This document shows, piece by piece, positions 1 through 7,060 of a stretch of DNA of 11,457 nt. Numbering within the stretch: the first letter of the stretch is position 1; each line of letters opens with the position of its first letter. The stretch is from Bacillota bacterium (lineage in GTDB: Bacteria > Bacillota_E > Sulfobacillia > Sulfobacillales > Sulfobacillaceae). The stretch covers positions 1 to 11,457 of the forward strand of contig JAKADW010000033.1 of NCBI GenBank assembly GCA_021820165.1, in the 5' to 3' direction. The position numbers and the translations under genes are program-made. The notes below the pieces were generated by a model that was given only the letters and a program-made list of their open reading frames with translations, searched no databases and was not told the origin of the DNA.

Positions 1-99
1 GAAGGAACCGTATAAGCCCTCCGGGAGTCATAAACGTCACTGTCCTTTCATCGTCGTCGACCCAGTAGTTTCACGTTCATGAAACAACCGGGCAAAAAA
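1..99. other. Window edge without an assignable gene
   Basis: No gene can be supported here. The + strand has a short open stretch from position 2 to a TGA at 80-82 that could be the tail of a gene entering from the left, but 26 codons are too few to judge. The segment carries the inverted repeat listed separately at 68-85. I see no convincing T-tract terminator for the minus-strand regulator that ends at 100; the CGGG/CCCG arms around its stop are only 4 bp long. Confidence 0.4.
68..85. repeat. Short inverted repeat GTTTCA-N6-TGAAAC
   Basis: Perfect 6-bp arms (68-73 and 80-85) flank a 6-nt spacer just downstream of the stop codon of the ArsR-type regulator. The form suits either a small protein-binding dyad or a weak hairpin. 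No T-run follows on either strand, so a terminator is not supported. An arm this short could occur by chance. Confidence 0.3.
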
Positions 100-1140
100 T
101 TACCCGAGCAATTGCTTGGCCATGGCCTCCAGCAAGTCCCGGAGGCACTGGCGCTCCAGTGCATAGGACACCCGATTTTCTTCGCGAGTGGGTCTAACCA
201 CCCCTGCTTCCGCTAATATCGAGAGATGATGAGAAATGGTTGAATTCGATAGTTTAAGCTGCTGAGCCAATTCGTACCCAAAACGCGGCCCCATCCCGAG
301 GATTTTAATAATCTTGATGCGAGTCTCATCCGCCATCGCTTTCATAAACGCGATGACCTCATCGCCACGCATCGATCGTCTGCCGGGATAGCGTACGCCA
401 TATATTGAAAGATACAAGCGATGCTCGTCGTCAAACGACGAGAGGCTATCCAAGTGATAAAAGACAGAGGGAGCAAGAACGACGGTCGCGTTGGGGTTTT
501 CGAGAGGTACGCCCTCCAAATGGGGAAACACATCCAACAAATCTTCGCGGCGATGGACGCCCTTTCGTACAGCATCCATGCTTTTGGCTTGCTGTTGGCG
601 CAAATCATCCCATTTTTGGGCAAAATAGAGGCGACCACAAACGGACAACAGCTCGATAAATCGGGCCTTGGTTCTCTCCATATTGAGATATAGGTACGCG
701 AACTTCCACTTCTCGATATCGGGAAGATTGGTGCGGTTAATATAGTCCCGAACCTTTTTAGGATCATCCGTCTCTACCGATCCTTCAGGCGTATAACCCG
801 TATTCAAGAATCGCTCAAAGAGAGTAGCCGGGGGCGTCTCATCGAGCACCTTCAAGAAGCCGTCGACCGAGGACCAAGAATTCGTCTCCCACGCGAACTT
901 AGCCATCGAGAGCCCCATAAAGCTCTCATAGTCAAAAAAAGTCTCCAATGCCTCTCGGATATCTTGCGGAAGCTCCGAGCGCACCCGTTGCACCCATAAC
1001 CCCAAGTCGAATTCCTCTAGTGGCGCGACGCCGTCATCTTCCCGGGAAAGACGTTCGTGACATTGGAGCCGAAATAGGGATGCCAACAGCTCGAACACGG
1101 GAGATTGAACCAAGTACACCCGAGGTAGCAAAGCCTCCAT
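100..1140 (-). CDS. ArsR-family winged-helix transcriptional regulator with long N-terminal domain
   Basis: Predicted cytoplasmic DNA-binding regulator of 346 residues. The last ~80 residues form an ArsR-type winged helix-turn-helix: an opening helix with ADETRIKIIKILG, a turn region GYELAQQLKLS, a recognition helix with STISHHLSILAEAGVV, and a wing ending in SYAL. The ~265 residues before it have no motif I recognise and are rich in charged and aromatic residues; they may bind a ligand or mediate oligomerisation. Classical ArsR metal sensors are ~100-120 residues with a Cys-x-Cys motif in the recognition region. That motif is absent, so metal sensing is unlikely. An in-frame TTG at 1143 lies one codon upstream, but the ATG at 1140 is better spaced (about 8 nt) from the GGGAGG ribosome-binding site. 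The gene is divergent from the ger operon across ~190 bp, so autoregulation or regulation of ger is possible but unproven. Confidence 0.85.
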   Translation of the reverse strand: MEALLPRVYLVQSPVFELLASLFRLQCHERLSREDDGVAPLEEFDLGLWVQRVRSELPQDIREALETFFDYESFMGLSMAKFAWETNSWSSVDGFLKVLDETPPATLFERFLNTGYTPEGSVETDDPKKVRDYINRTNLPDIEKWKFAYLYLNMERTKARFIELLSVCGRLYFAQKWDDLRQQQAKSMDAVRKGVHRREDLLDVFPHLEGVPLENPNATVVLAPSVFYHLDSLSSFDDEHRLYLSIYGVRYPGRRSMRGDEVIAFMKAMADETRIKIIKILGMGPRFGYELAQQLKLSNSTISHHLSILAEAGVVRPTREENRVSYALERQCLRDLLEAMAKQLLG

Positions 1141-1334
1141 CAAAGATCCCTCCCGTCTATATCCTACACATTGTTTTACAACCGCAAACTATACTTTTGA
1201 TATAAATCGAATAACCAACTTCGTTCCGCAAACCATCCCGTGTGGGTCCTCTGCGTCCCGCGCACCGAGACACTCCGGCCTAGACGCATAGTCGAACCTC
1301 GTTTTGGCAAAAGCTGGACTTGGGAGGTAGGCCC

Positions 1335-2996
1335 ATGACCAAGAACTCCTCCGCGGGATCCCCCGCACGGCAACAACGAGTGGAACAGGCCCTCAGCGAG
1401 ATAACGGCTGAGGCCCAAAACTTAGCGCAAGCACTGGACGGACTCCTGTCCGAGTTGCGATTAACCGGCGACCTCGATCAACTGAGTGGATCGTTGCAGG
1501 CGGTTTATGACCGCTTGAAGCCCACCTTGGGTCAATCCCCGGATATTGTTCTCCGAAAGTTCACGGTGGGACCCCAAGGCGCCCCGGCTTTGGTGGCCTT
1601 TGTAAACGGCCAGGTGGACAATGCCCAGGTCGACCGGGATACGCTCATGCTGGCGGAACTGGCCGTACCTCCGACGGCCACCCCGGCGACCCTCTTTGCC
1701 CTGTTAAAAGACCACTTTGTCGCGGTGGGGCATGTGAAAACCGCTAATCGTTGGTCGGACATTCTCCCGGCGATGCTCCTCGGCATGACGCTCCTGTTCG
1801 TGGACGGGGTGGCCGAGGTTCTCATGCTGGATACCGTGAAGTTCCCGGCGCGTGCCGTCAGCCGTGCCCAATCGGAACCGTCTATCAAAGGACCCCAAGA
1901 AGCCTTTACCGAAGTGTTGCTGACCCAAATGAATCAACTCCGCCGACGTCTCCCCTCGGCCTCGTTGCGATTTGATGCCTATCAAATCGGCTCGGATTCC
2001 CATACGACCGTTATTGTCGCCTATCTCGCCCATCTGGCCAACCCGGCCATCGTCTCGAGCGTAAAAGCCCGCGTCGCCGGTATCCAGCGTGCCTCGGTGC
2101 AAACCGCCAATGAAATCGGCGAGTACTTGGCCGAACGTCGATTCACCATTTTTCCCCAGCTACGCTTTTCTGAGCGGGTGGATCTGGTGGCCCGCAACTT
2201 AGCTCAAGGGAAAGTCGCCATCCTAACCGCCAACGATCCCACGGCGCTGGTGTTGCCTAACACCCTCATGGATTTCTACCAAACCAGCCAAGACTATGTA
2301 TTCCCGTTCTGGGACGGCACCTTGATGCGCATCATCCGCCTGGCCGGTTTAGCCGTCGGCCTCTATCTCATGCCATTTTATATCGCGCTGACCTCGGTCA
2401 ATCCGGACCTGCTACCCATTAAGCTCCTGCTCACCATTGACGGCTCACGCCAAGGCATGCCGTTTCCCCCGGTTGCGGAAGTGATCATCATGTGGCTGAT
2501 CATCGAAATTCTACGTGAGGCCGCGAACCGCCTGCCCCAGCAACTCGCCACGACCATTGGCACCGTAGGCGCCGTGGTGGTCGGCACCGCCATCGTGAAG
2601 GCGGGGCTTGTCGACGCGCTCATGATTATCATCGTCACCTTGACAGCGCTGGGACTCTTTACGGTGCCCGCCCTTGAGTTAGCCTCCACCTGGCGTTGGC
2701 TCTTTTGGGCCCTCATTGTCGCCGCTTGGGGCTTCGGCATCTATGGCATCGTCGCCTTCACCGTCGTGCTCATCGTGCACGTCACCTCGTTGCAAAACTT
2801 TGGCGTACCGTATCTGTCGCCGTTCGCACCCCTGCGTATGAGAGACCTGGGCGATTCCTGGATTCGCCTGCCTTTCCCGCGGTTGCCGCGGCGTCCGGTG
2901 ACGCTCCGGCCGCTGGTGATGACCCAAGCCGAACCTGACATGGTGAATCCCTCACCCAATCTCCACCAGGCGCAATCCCGGTACAAGAGCCCATGA
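1335..2996 (+). CDS. gerA: Spore germination protein, GerA family (receptor A subunit)
   Basis: A-subunit of a nutrient germinant receptor in the inner membrane of the spore, 553 residues (family usually ~480-530). A hydrophilic N-terminal half is followed by a membrane half. Family hallmarks visible: EPSIKGPQEAFTE (about 181-193), FPQLRFSERVD (273-283), GKVAILTANDPTALVLP (292-308), the DFYQTSQDYVFPF segment (313-325), and FPPVAEVIIMWLIIEILREAANRLP (377-401). About five hydrophobic segments lie between 336 and 482. Residues 11-45 are Gln/Glu/Leu rich and may form a coiled coil. A proline/arginine-rich tail follows residue 505. The ATG is chosen because TGGGAGGT lies 7 nt upstream; an in-frame TTG at 1320 would precede that site. 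The stop overlaps the next start (ATGA). The position usually occupied by a His/Gln-Glu pair after the first membrane segment reads NPD. No convincing sigma-G promoter was found upstream. Confidence 0.95.
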   Translation: MTKNSSAGSPARQQRVEQALSEITAEAQNLAQALDGLLSELRLTGDLDQLSGSLQAVYDRLKPTLGQSPDIVLRKFTVGPQGAPALVAFVNGQVDNAQVDRDTLMLAELAVPPTATPATLFALLKDHFVAVGHVKTANRWSDILPAMLLGMTLLFVDGVAEVLMLDTVKFPARAVSRAQSEPSIKGPQEAFTEVLLTQMNQLRRRLPSASLRFDAYQIGSDSHTTVIVAYLAHLANPAIVSSVKARVAGIQRASVQTANEIGEYLAERRFTIFPQLRFSERVDLVARNLAQGKVAILTANDPTALVLPNTLMDFYQTSQDYVFPFWDGTLMRIIRLAGLAVGLYLMPFYIALTSVNPDLLPIKLLLTIDGSRQGMPFPPVAEVIIMWLIIEILREAANRLPQQLATTIGTVGAVVVGTAIVKAGLVDALMIIIVTLTALGLFTVPALELASTWRWLFWALIVAAWGFGIYGIVAFTVVLIVHVTSLQNFGVPYLSPFAPLRMRDLGDSWIRLPFPRLPRRPVTLRPLVMTQAEPDMVNPSPNLHQAQSRYKSP

Positions 2997-4108
2997 AGAA
3001 GGGGTGGTGGAAGTTCTGGACCATCGTCATTCTTGTTCCGCTGCTCGCCGGATGCTGGAGCAATCGGCCGGTGGAATTGCGGTCCATGGTGCTGGCCATC
3101 GGGTTCTCTCCGGCCCCCCATGGCCGCATCCGGGTGACGGTGCAAATTCCCACCAAGGCGGGGCTCACGTCACTGACCGGCGGTGGGGCCAAAAGTGGCG
3201 GCACTGGCACTTTGGACTATACGCTAGCCGCCGAGGGGTTGACGCCCGGCATGGCCCTCACCCGCATCCAATCCAACATGCAAACGGACCTCTATCTCGG
3301 CCAGGTGCAGTTGGTGGTGCTCTCGTCTACGCTTCACGGTTCGCGTCTTCGCACGGTGGAAAAGTATCTCACGCGCTTAGGGCCCATGGACAAGACCGCA
3401 TACGCCATAGCCACACCCTCGGTGAAGTCTTTAATGCGAGCCACGCCCAGCACCCAGGATCTCCCCACGTTGGACTTGATTGGAGGATTCGGGTGCACCA
3501 GTTGCGAAACCACCACCTATCGGCAACATCAATGGGATATTGAGATGGCCATCCCCACGCCTGGGGACAGCATCTGGATGCCCTATGTGACGACCGCGCC
3601 CACCGGCTTCAACACCGGCCGCCTGATCCTTTATCGCGGGTACACGCCGGTCTGGGCCCTCTCCCGGCGGGACACGATTATCATGGGGTTCCTCTTAGGG
3701 CGGACAGGCAAGGGCTACGTGAGTTTTCGCGCCGGGTCTAACCGGATTGGCCTCCGTACTGTCAAAGCGACGCCCAAAATCCGAGCAAAGCTTGTCCGCG
3801 GGCGCTTAGTCGTGGCGGCTTCCGTCGCTATGACTGGCACGCTCGACACCTGGACGGGGCCCGCGTTGACACCCAGACGGATTCGCTGGATTGAACACCG
3901 GGTTGACGCCCAACTGTCACCCGAACTGTTTCAGGTGATGACACGCTTACAACGGCTCGAAACCGATCCGGGCGGATGGCTGGCCCCGCTCATCTGGCGA
4001 TCCCGCCCATCCTGGCGATCGGCATCGGTGTGGGAGTCGCAATTTCGTCACGCCCAGGTGATGGTGACGGTCACGTTTCATCTGATTAACGTGGGCGATT
4101 CGAACTAG
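2993..4108 (+). CDS. gerC: Ger(x)C family spore germination lipoprotein (receptor C subunit)
   Basis: Lipoprotein subunit of the germinant receptor, 371 residues, a normal length for the family. The N-terminus is a lipoprotein signal peptide: KK/W-rich start, hydrophobic stretch 10-18 and lipobox LLAGC, with Cys21 as the lipidation site followed by WSNRPVELR, as in other Ger(x)C proteins. Mature-domain features include GLTPGMALTRIQSNMQTDLYLGQVQ (about 82-106), resembling the family's segment that ends in a Gly-x-hydrophobic strand, and RRDTIIMGFLLGR (225-237) at the junction to the C-terminal domain. The start overlaps the GerA stop by four bases and has only a weak ribosome-binding site, so translational coupling is likely. 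An unusual Cys168-x-x-Cys171 pair lies in the exported domain and could form a disulfide. The function comes from family and operon context; the germinant cannot be predicted. Confidence 0.92.
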   Translation: MKKGWWKFWTIVILVPLLAGCWSNRPVELRSMVLAIGFSPAPHGRIRVTVQIPTKAGLTSLTGGGAKSGGTGTLDYTLAAEGLTPGMALTRIQSNMQTDLYLGQVQLVVLSSTLHGSRLRTVEKYLTRLGPMDKTAYAIATPSVKSLMRATPSTQDLPTLDLIGGFGCTSCETTTYRQHQWDIEMAIPTPGDSIWMPYVTTAPTGFNTGRLILYRGYTPVWALSRRDTIIMGFLLGRTGKGYVSFRAGSNRIGLRTVKATPKIRAKLVRGRLVVAASVAMTGTLDTWTGPALTPRRIRWIEHRVDAQLSPELFQVMTRLQRLETDPGGWLAPLIWRSRPSWRSASVWESQFRHAQVMVTVTFHLINVGDSN

Positions 4109-4113
4109 GGGGG
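4108..4113 (+). promoter_or_regulatory. G-rich ribosome-binding site deciding the gerB start
   Basis: Six G residues begin at the last base of the gerC stop codon (TAGGGGGGAT), close to AGGAGG, and sit 6 nt before a CTG at 4120. No comparable site precedes the GTG at 4156. This is the main reason to place the gerB start at CTG. Confidence 0.55.
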
Positions 4114-4119
4114 ATCGCA

Positions 4120-5250
4120 CTGGACGATATAAACGGCTGGCAATTAGGATTAATCGTGGGCGGCGGATATTTAGGCTTAGGCATATTTCAATTCCCCCGC
4201 GAGCTGGTCGACTTCGCGGGGCCCGATGCCGGTTGGGCCTTTCTCCTGATCTGCTTAGGCTTCTTGGGGCTCTTGATGCTCTTCCTCAAGGTAGCCGCCA
4301 TCGATCCGGATCATGCGCTCGGGTATACATTGCGCCGTCTGCTGAGCCCGATGGTGGGTTGGCCGCTGGACGCGTTCCGCATCGTCCTTCATTTCATGCT
4401 CGCCGTATTGGTCGTCGCCAATTTCGGGCAGGTGATGCGTAGCTTTTTCTTAATTGGAACCCCAGCGTGGGCCATTGAAGCGGTTCTCGTGGCGACGTCA
4501 CTTTACACCGCCTGGTACGGCACAGCCGTCCTCGCACGGACTATCGAGGCCATCTTTGTGCCCACATTGATTGGATCGATCGCCATCGGGGCCCTGGTGG
4601 TTCACCAGCTCCGTTTTCGCTGGGCCATCCTCCCGACCGGGCATCTGGCCGTGACCCCGACGCTATTGGCCGCCTATCATAGTGCCTATATCTTCATTGG
4701 CTTTGAAGTCCTCGCTCAGGCCTATGGCCACGTCCGCGTCGACCGGCGCCCAGCGGCTCGCCGCTGGCTCTTCATACTGTTTGCCACGACCGTAGTCTTT
4801 TTTGCCTTTGGCTATGTGGTCACCATGGGCACCGAAGGACCATCCGCGTTGGCGACCATGCAGTGGCCGCCCGTCTCCGCCCTCAGGCTCGCGAATATTA
4901 GCGGCTTTTTCATCAGCAAACTCGGTCTTCTGGTGGTGGTCCTCTGGGGGCTCTTTGCCATGGCCTTTATCTCCATTCGCTTCTGGTGCCTGGCCCACGA
5001 TGTAGGTGCAAAAACATACCGGGTCGTCCCGCCGACACGCTATCATGGAGCGCTTATCGGCGTCGCCGTGGTGGTCTTCGCTGGGGCTCAAGGATTTCGA
5101 ACGGTGGTCGGCGTCGTGCATGTCTTTCAGACCTGGGGTCTTCCCATCATGATGGGATATCTGGTGGGTCTTCCAGCCCTCCTCCTTCCCGCTGCCTGGT
5201 GGCGCGACCGCCGCGCCGAACACAAGGCGTCGGAAAAAGCCCCCATGTGA
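4120..5250 (+). CDS. gerB: Spore germination permease, GerB family (receptor B subunit), probable CTG start
   Basis: Integral membrane subunit of the germinant receptor, related to the amino acid/polyamine/organocation transporters. From the CTG it has 376 residues (family ~360-375) and about ten hydrophobic segments. GerB proteins open with a short polar stretch and an x-x-QL motif running into the first membrane segment. Here DDINGWQLGLIVGGGYLGLG fits that pattern, and it is cut in the middle if the GTG at 4156 is used. No ATG/GTG/TTG lies in frame between the gerC stop and 4156. Other family features are YGTAVLARTIEAIFVP after the fourth segment and WPPVSALRLANISGFF before segment eight. 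Many GerB proteins have an Arg-containing ER-x-D-like motif there; this one reads ISKLGLL. The tail is hydrophilic (RDRRAEHKASEK). The gene lies 11 nt after gerC in the same operon. Identity is confident, the exact start less so. Confidence 0.9.
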   Translation: MDDINGWQLGLIVGGGYLGLGIFQFPRELVDFAGPDAGWAFLLICLGFLGLLMLFLKVAAIDPDHALGYTLRRLLSPMVGWPLDAFRIVLHFMLAVLVVANFGQVMRSFFLIGTPAWAIEAVLVATSLYTAWYGTAVLARTIEAIFVPTLIGSIAIGALVVHQLRFRWAILPTGHLAVTPTLLAAYHSAYIFIGFEVLAQAYGHVRVDRRPAARRWLFILFATTVVFFAFGYVVTMGTEGPSALATMQWPPVSALRLANISGFFISKLGLLVVVLWGLFAMAFISIRFWCLAHDVGAKTYRVVPPTRYHGALIGVAVVVFAGAQGFRTVVGVVHVFQTWGLPIMMGYLVGLPALLLPAAWWRDRRAEHKASEKAPM

Positions 5251-5407
5251 GCGAACCTCAGGGAGACCGACCGACTACATTAGGGATGTGCCATCGAAAG
5301 CTACTTCCGAGAGGAATGGACCATTTCCCGGACCGCTCCCTTGTGATCGCAGCCCCATTGGATTAGGCTGATATTGGACATATTTCCCAAACGGAGGAGA
5401 TGACGGC

Positions 5408-5890
5408 ATGGACGCACAAGTCAAAAAGGCTGCCCTTCGTCTTTTCACGTACGGCCTTTACGTCGGCACGAGCGGACAGGGCGATGAAATGGCAGCAGGA
5501 ACCATTAATTGGGTATCGCAAGCATCGTTCCAACCGCCCCTGGTGATGGCCGCCGTGAAGGCCGACTCTCATCTGCACCAGTTAATTGAGTCCACCGGCA
5601 CCTACGCGATCAATATCCTCGGGGCCGAACAAAAGGACATTGCGCAAGATTTCTTTCGGCCCACGAAACGCGAGCATGACACCTTAAATGGCCATCCCTT
5701 CGAGGTCAGCACGGCGACAGGGGCTCCCCTATTAACGGAACTTCCTGCGTGGGTAGAGATCCGGGTGACTGATACGGTCAAGCGCGGCGACCACACGGTA
5801 TTCCTCGGCGAAGTCGTGGAAGCCGGCTTCCGCGACGAGCAAGCGAAGGCTCTCGATATGTGGAATACCGGTTGGTTCTACGCCGGATAG
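5408..5890 (+). CDS. Flavin-reductase-like domain protein (FMN-binding)
   Basis: 160-residue protein of the flavin reductase-like family, which binds FMN or FAD and often supplies reduced flavin to a monooxygenase or acts alone as an NAD(P)H:flavin oxidoreductase. Visible hallmarks are AAGTINWVSQASFQPPLV (29-46), the segment that cradles the flavin phosphate, then TGTYAINILG (63-72), and GDHTVFLGEV (127-136), a very typical family motif. The C-terminus ends MWNTGWFYAG, near the LFYxGG-type end of relatives. The start is ATG at 5408, 8 nt after GGAGGAG. The 157-bp upstream gap holds no gene; only weak -35/-10 matches (TTGGAT, 17 nt, TATTTC at 5358-5386) and a small palindrome AATGGaCCATT at 5315-5325 were seen. 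It is convergent with the AAR-like gene. The partner and substrate are unknown. Confidence 0.88.
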   Translation: MDAQVKKAALRLFTYGLYVGTSGQGDEMAAGTINWVSQASFQPPLVMAAVKADSHLHQLIESTGTYAINILGAEQKDIAQDFFRPTKREHDTLNGHPFEVSTATGAPLLTELPAWVEIRVTDTVKRGDHTVFLGEVVEAGFRDEQAKALDMWNTGWFYAG

Positions 5891-5897
5891 GGGGCCG

Positions 5898-5931
5898 ACG
5901 AGCGCATTGGCCTTAGGCCGATGCGCTCCGT
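5898..5931. terminator. Long hairpin between convergent genes (possible bidirectional terminator)
   Basis: Arms at 5900-5912 and 5916-5928 pair over 13 bp (12 Watson-Crick pairs and one G-T wobble) around a 3-nt loop, TTA. ACG/CGT at 5898-5900 and 5929-5931 can extend the stem if one base bulges. The loop is exactly the TAA stop codon of the minus-strand AAR-like gene, and the + strand flavin-reductase stop lies 9 nt before the stem. There is no T-tract on either side, so it is not a classical intrinsic terminator. It may act as a transcript-end stabiliser or a Rho-independent site without a U-run. Confidence 0.6.
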
Positions 5932-6995
5932 GCTGCCAATCGAATGCGTTCAATTTCCCCGTCGTCGATAGCTCTTTCAAAGCGACGAAATCCTGCTAAA
6001 GAAAATCCGTGCTTCTCGCCCAATGCTCGGATGTCCTCAACCCGTGCGACGTCAATGGTCGGGCCCAAGGTAAAGCATTCGAGGCGTCCTTCCAGGGCTA
6101 AAATCATGGTTTCCGCCATGCAAGCCTCTACCATTTTAGGGGGGAAACCAAAATCGAACCCCATGTCTGCATCCGGTCCCGGAACTTGTATGACGCCACC
6201 GTCCAGCACCAACACATCATCACGCTGTTCCGTAACAACCCGCGAAAGATTTCGGGGGCGGGCCACATCCGTGACCACGCAACCAGGCTTTAAGTCCACC
6301 GGCTCGACTATGCTACCCGTTGCAGAAGACACTGCGATCACAATGTCGGCCGGGCGAACAGCTTCGGGGATCTCGGTAGTCCAGTCGATCTGCACAGCCG
6401 GGTTGACCGCATGCACATCCGCCGCCAGAGCCTTTAAGTCCGATTCCGTTCGTGACACAAGCGTTAGATGGTGCACCTGTTCGGCGAGCAAAAATGTCGC
6501 CGCACGACCGATGGATCCGGTGGCGCCAATCACCGCGGCCCGCGCTTGACGCAAATCGATTTGCATGCGCTCTGCCGCCCGGACTGTCCCTTGAACGGCT
6601 GTCGCGGTCGTGTAGGAATTACCGGTGGTAATGGGCACCCCCACACGCTGGGCCAACGAAATGCCGCGGTCTCCAGCAATCTTCGTGAAAGCGCCTAGCC
6701 CCACAATCTCAGCACCCAATTTCTCAGCCAATTGCACCGATGCTTCGAGCTTCTTTAGCACCCACTCATACGGTGAACGCAAGAGAATCTCGGGGGTGAG
6801 CGGAAGTCCCAAGAGCCATCCTTCCAATTCCTCACCTGTGGCGGAACGCACCCCGGTCACGTGGCCGGCCGTCACAGGGCCCACCTGCTTGAAGGCCCAC
6901 TCCACGAGTTTTGGCGGCAGATAGCGGGTCACCGGATACTTTCTGGCAAAGTCATCAAAGCGTAGTGGGTGGATAATAAAGGCAAACTTCCGCAA
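5913..6995 (-). CDS. Long-chain acyl-ACP reductase (AAR)-like protein, fatty-aldehyde forming
   Basis: 360 residues from the TTG start. It resembles from memory the cyanobacterial AAR of about 340 residues, which reduces acyl-ACP or acyl-CoA to fatty aldehyde with NADPH. Shared elements in the same order: SATGEELEGW (51-60), LGAFTKI (100-106), TTGNSYTTATAV (123-134), the Rossmann loop GATGSIG (157-163) followed by VSRTESDLKAL, SATGSIV (224-230), VLDGGVIQVPG (263-273), and ACMAETMILALEGR (291-304). Cys292 falls where AAR carries its acyl-accepting cysteine. Shikimate-dehydrogenase-like proteins share the NAD fold but not the Cys/GGV block. The TTG at 6995 follows AAAGGGGGAG by 5 nt; a longer frame from a GTG at 7028 would start upstream of that site and inside the operator. 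The ~20-residue extra C-terminus is charged. It has its own promoter and lies 65 nt after the dehydrogenase gene. Activity is inferred from motifs only. Confidence 0.75.
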   Translation of the reverse strand: MRKFAFIIHPLRFDDFARKYPVTRYLPPKLVEWAFKQVGPVTAGHVTGVRSATGEELEGWLLGLPLTPEILLRSPYEWVLKKLEASVQLAEKLGAEIVGLGAFTKIAGDRGISLAQRVGVPITTGNSYTTATAVQGTVRAAERMQIDLRQARAAVIGATGSIGRAATFLLAEQVHHLTLVSRTESDLKALAADVHAVNPAVQIDWTTEIPEAVRPADIVIAVSSATGSIVEPVDLKPGCVVTDVARPRNLSRVVTEQRDDVLVLDGGVIQVPGPDADMGFDFGFPPKMVEACMAETMILALEGRLECFTLGPTIDVARVEDIRALGEKHGFSLAGFRRFERAIDDGEIERIRLAARSASA

Positions 6996-7009
6996 GAGCG
7001 CTCCCCCTT

Positions 7010-7029
7010 TGTGCACAAAACTGTGCACA
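7010..7029. promoter_or_regulatory. Paired palindrome TGTGCACA-N4-TGTGCACA, candidate operator of the AAR-like gene
   Basis: Two copies of the self-complementary octamer TGTGCACA occupy 7010-7017 and 7022-7029, separated by 4 nt with centres 12 bp apart. The outer copy overlaps one base of the predicted -10 box, and the predicted transcription start falls between or within the copies. The inner copy sits just before the ribosome-binding site. A repressor bound here would block transcription start. I did not see the full octamer elsewhere in the window. The regulator is unknown. Confidence 0.6.
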
Positions 7030-7057
7030 TTTTACCACACGCCCTTTAAAATGGCAC
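7029..7057 (-). promoter_or_regulatory. Extended -10 sigma-A-type promoter of the AAR-like gene
   Basis: On the minus strand a -10 box TAAAAT (7029-7034; 5 of 6 consensus bases) is preceded by TGG, giving an extended -10. It lies 17 nt from the -35-like GTGCCA (7052-7057; 4 of 6). It is in the 65-nt gap after the dehydrogenase stop, so the AAR-like gene can be expressed apart from the upstream genes. The expected start is near 7022. Confidence 0.55.
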
Positions 7058-7060
7058 CGG

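Noticed and set aside
2..82. Open reading stretch at the left edge on the + strand
   Set aside because: Only 26 codons before a stop, with no recognisable protein motif; it cannot be separated from chance.
1287..1293. CATAGTC as a sigma-G -10 box for the ger operon
   Set aside because: It does not fit CAT-N-N-TA, and the sequence 17-18 nt upstream (around CCGAG) does not fit a -35 of the G-H-A-T-R type.
5286..5366. 26-codon reading frame between gerB and the flavin-reductase-like gene
   Set aside because: No ribosome-binding site, no family resemblance, and too short to support.
5251..5407. Possible FMN riboswitch or other leader RNA before the flavin-reductase-like gene
   Set aside because: None of the conserved FMN-element segments (AGGGGCA..., the GCGA-type core) are present. 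Only a short palindrome with a 1-nt centre was found.
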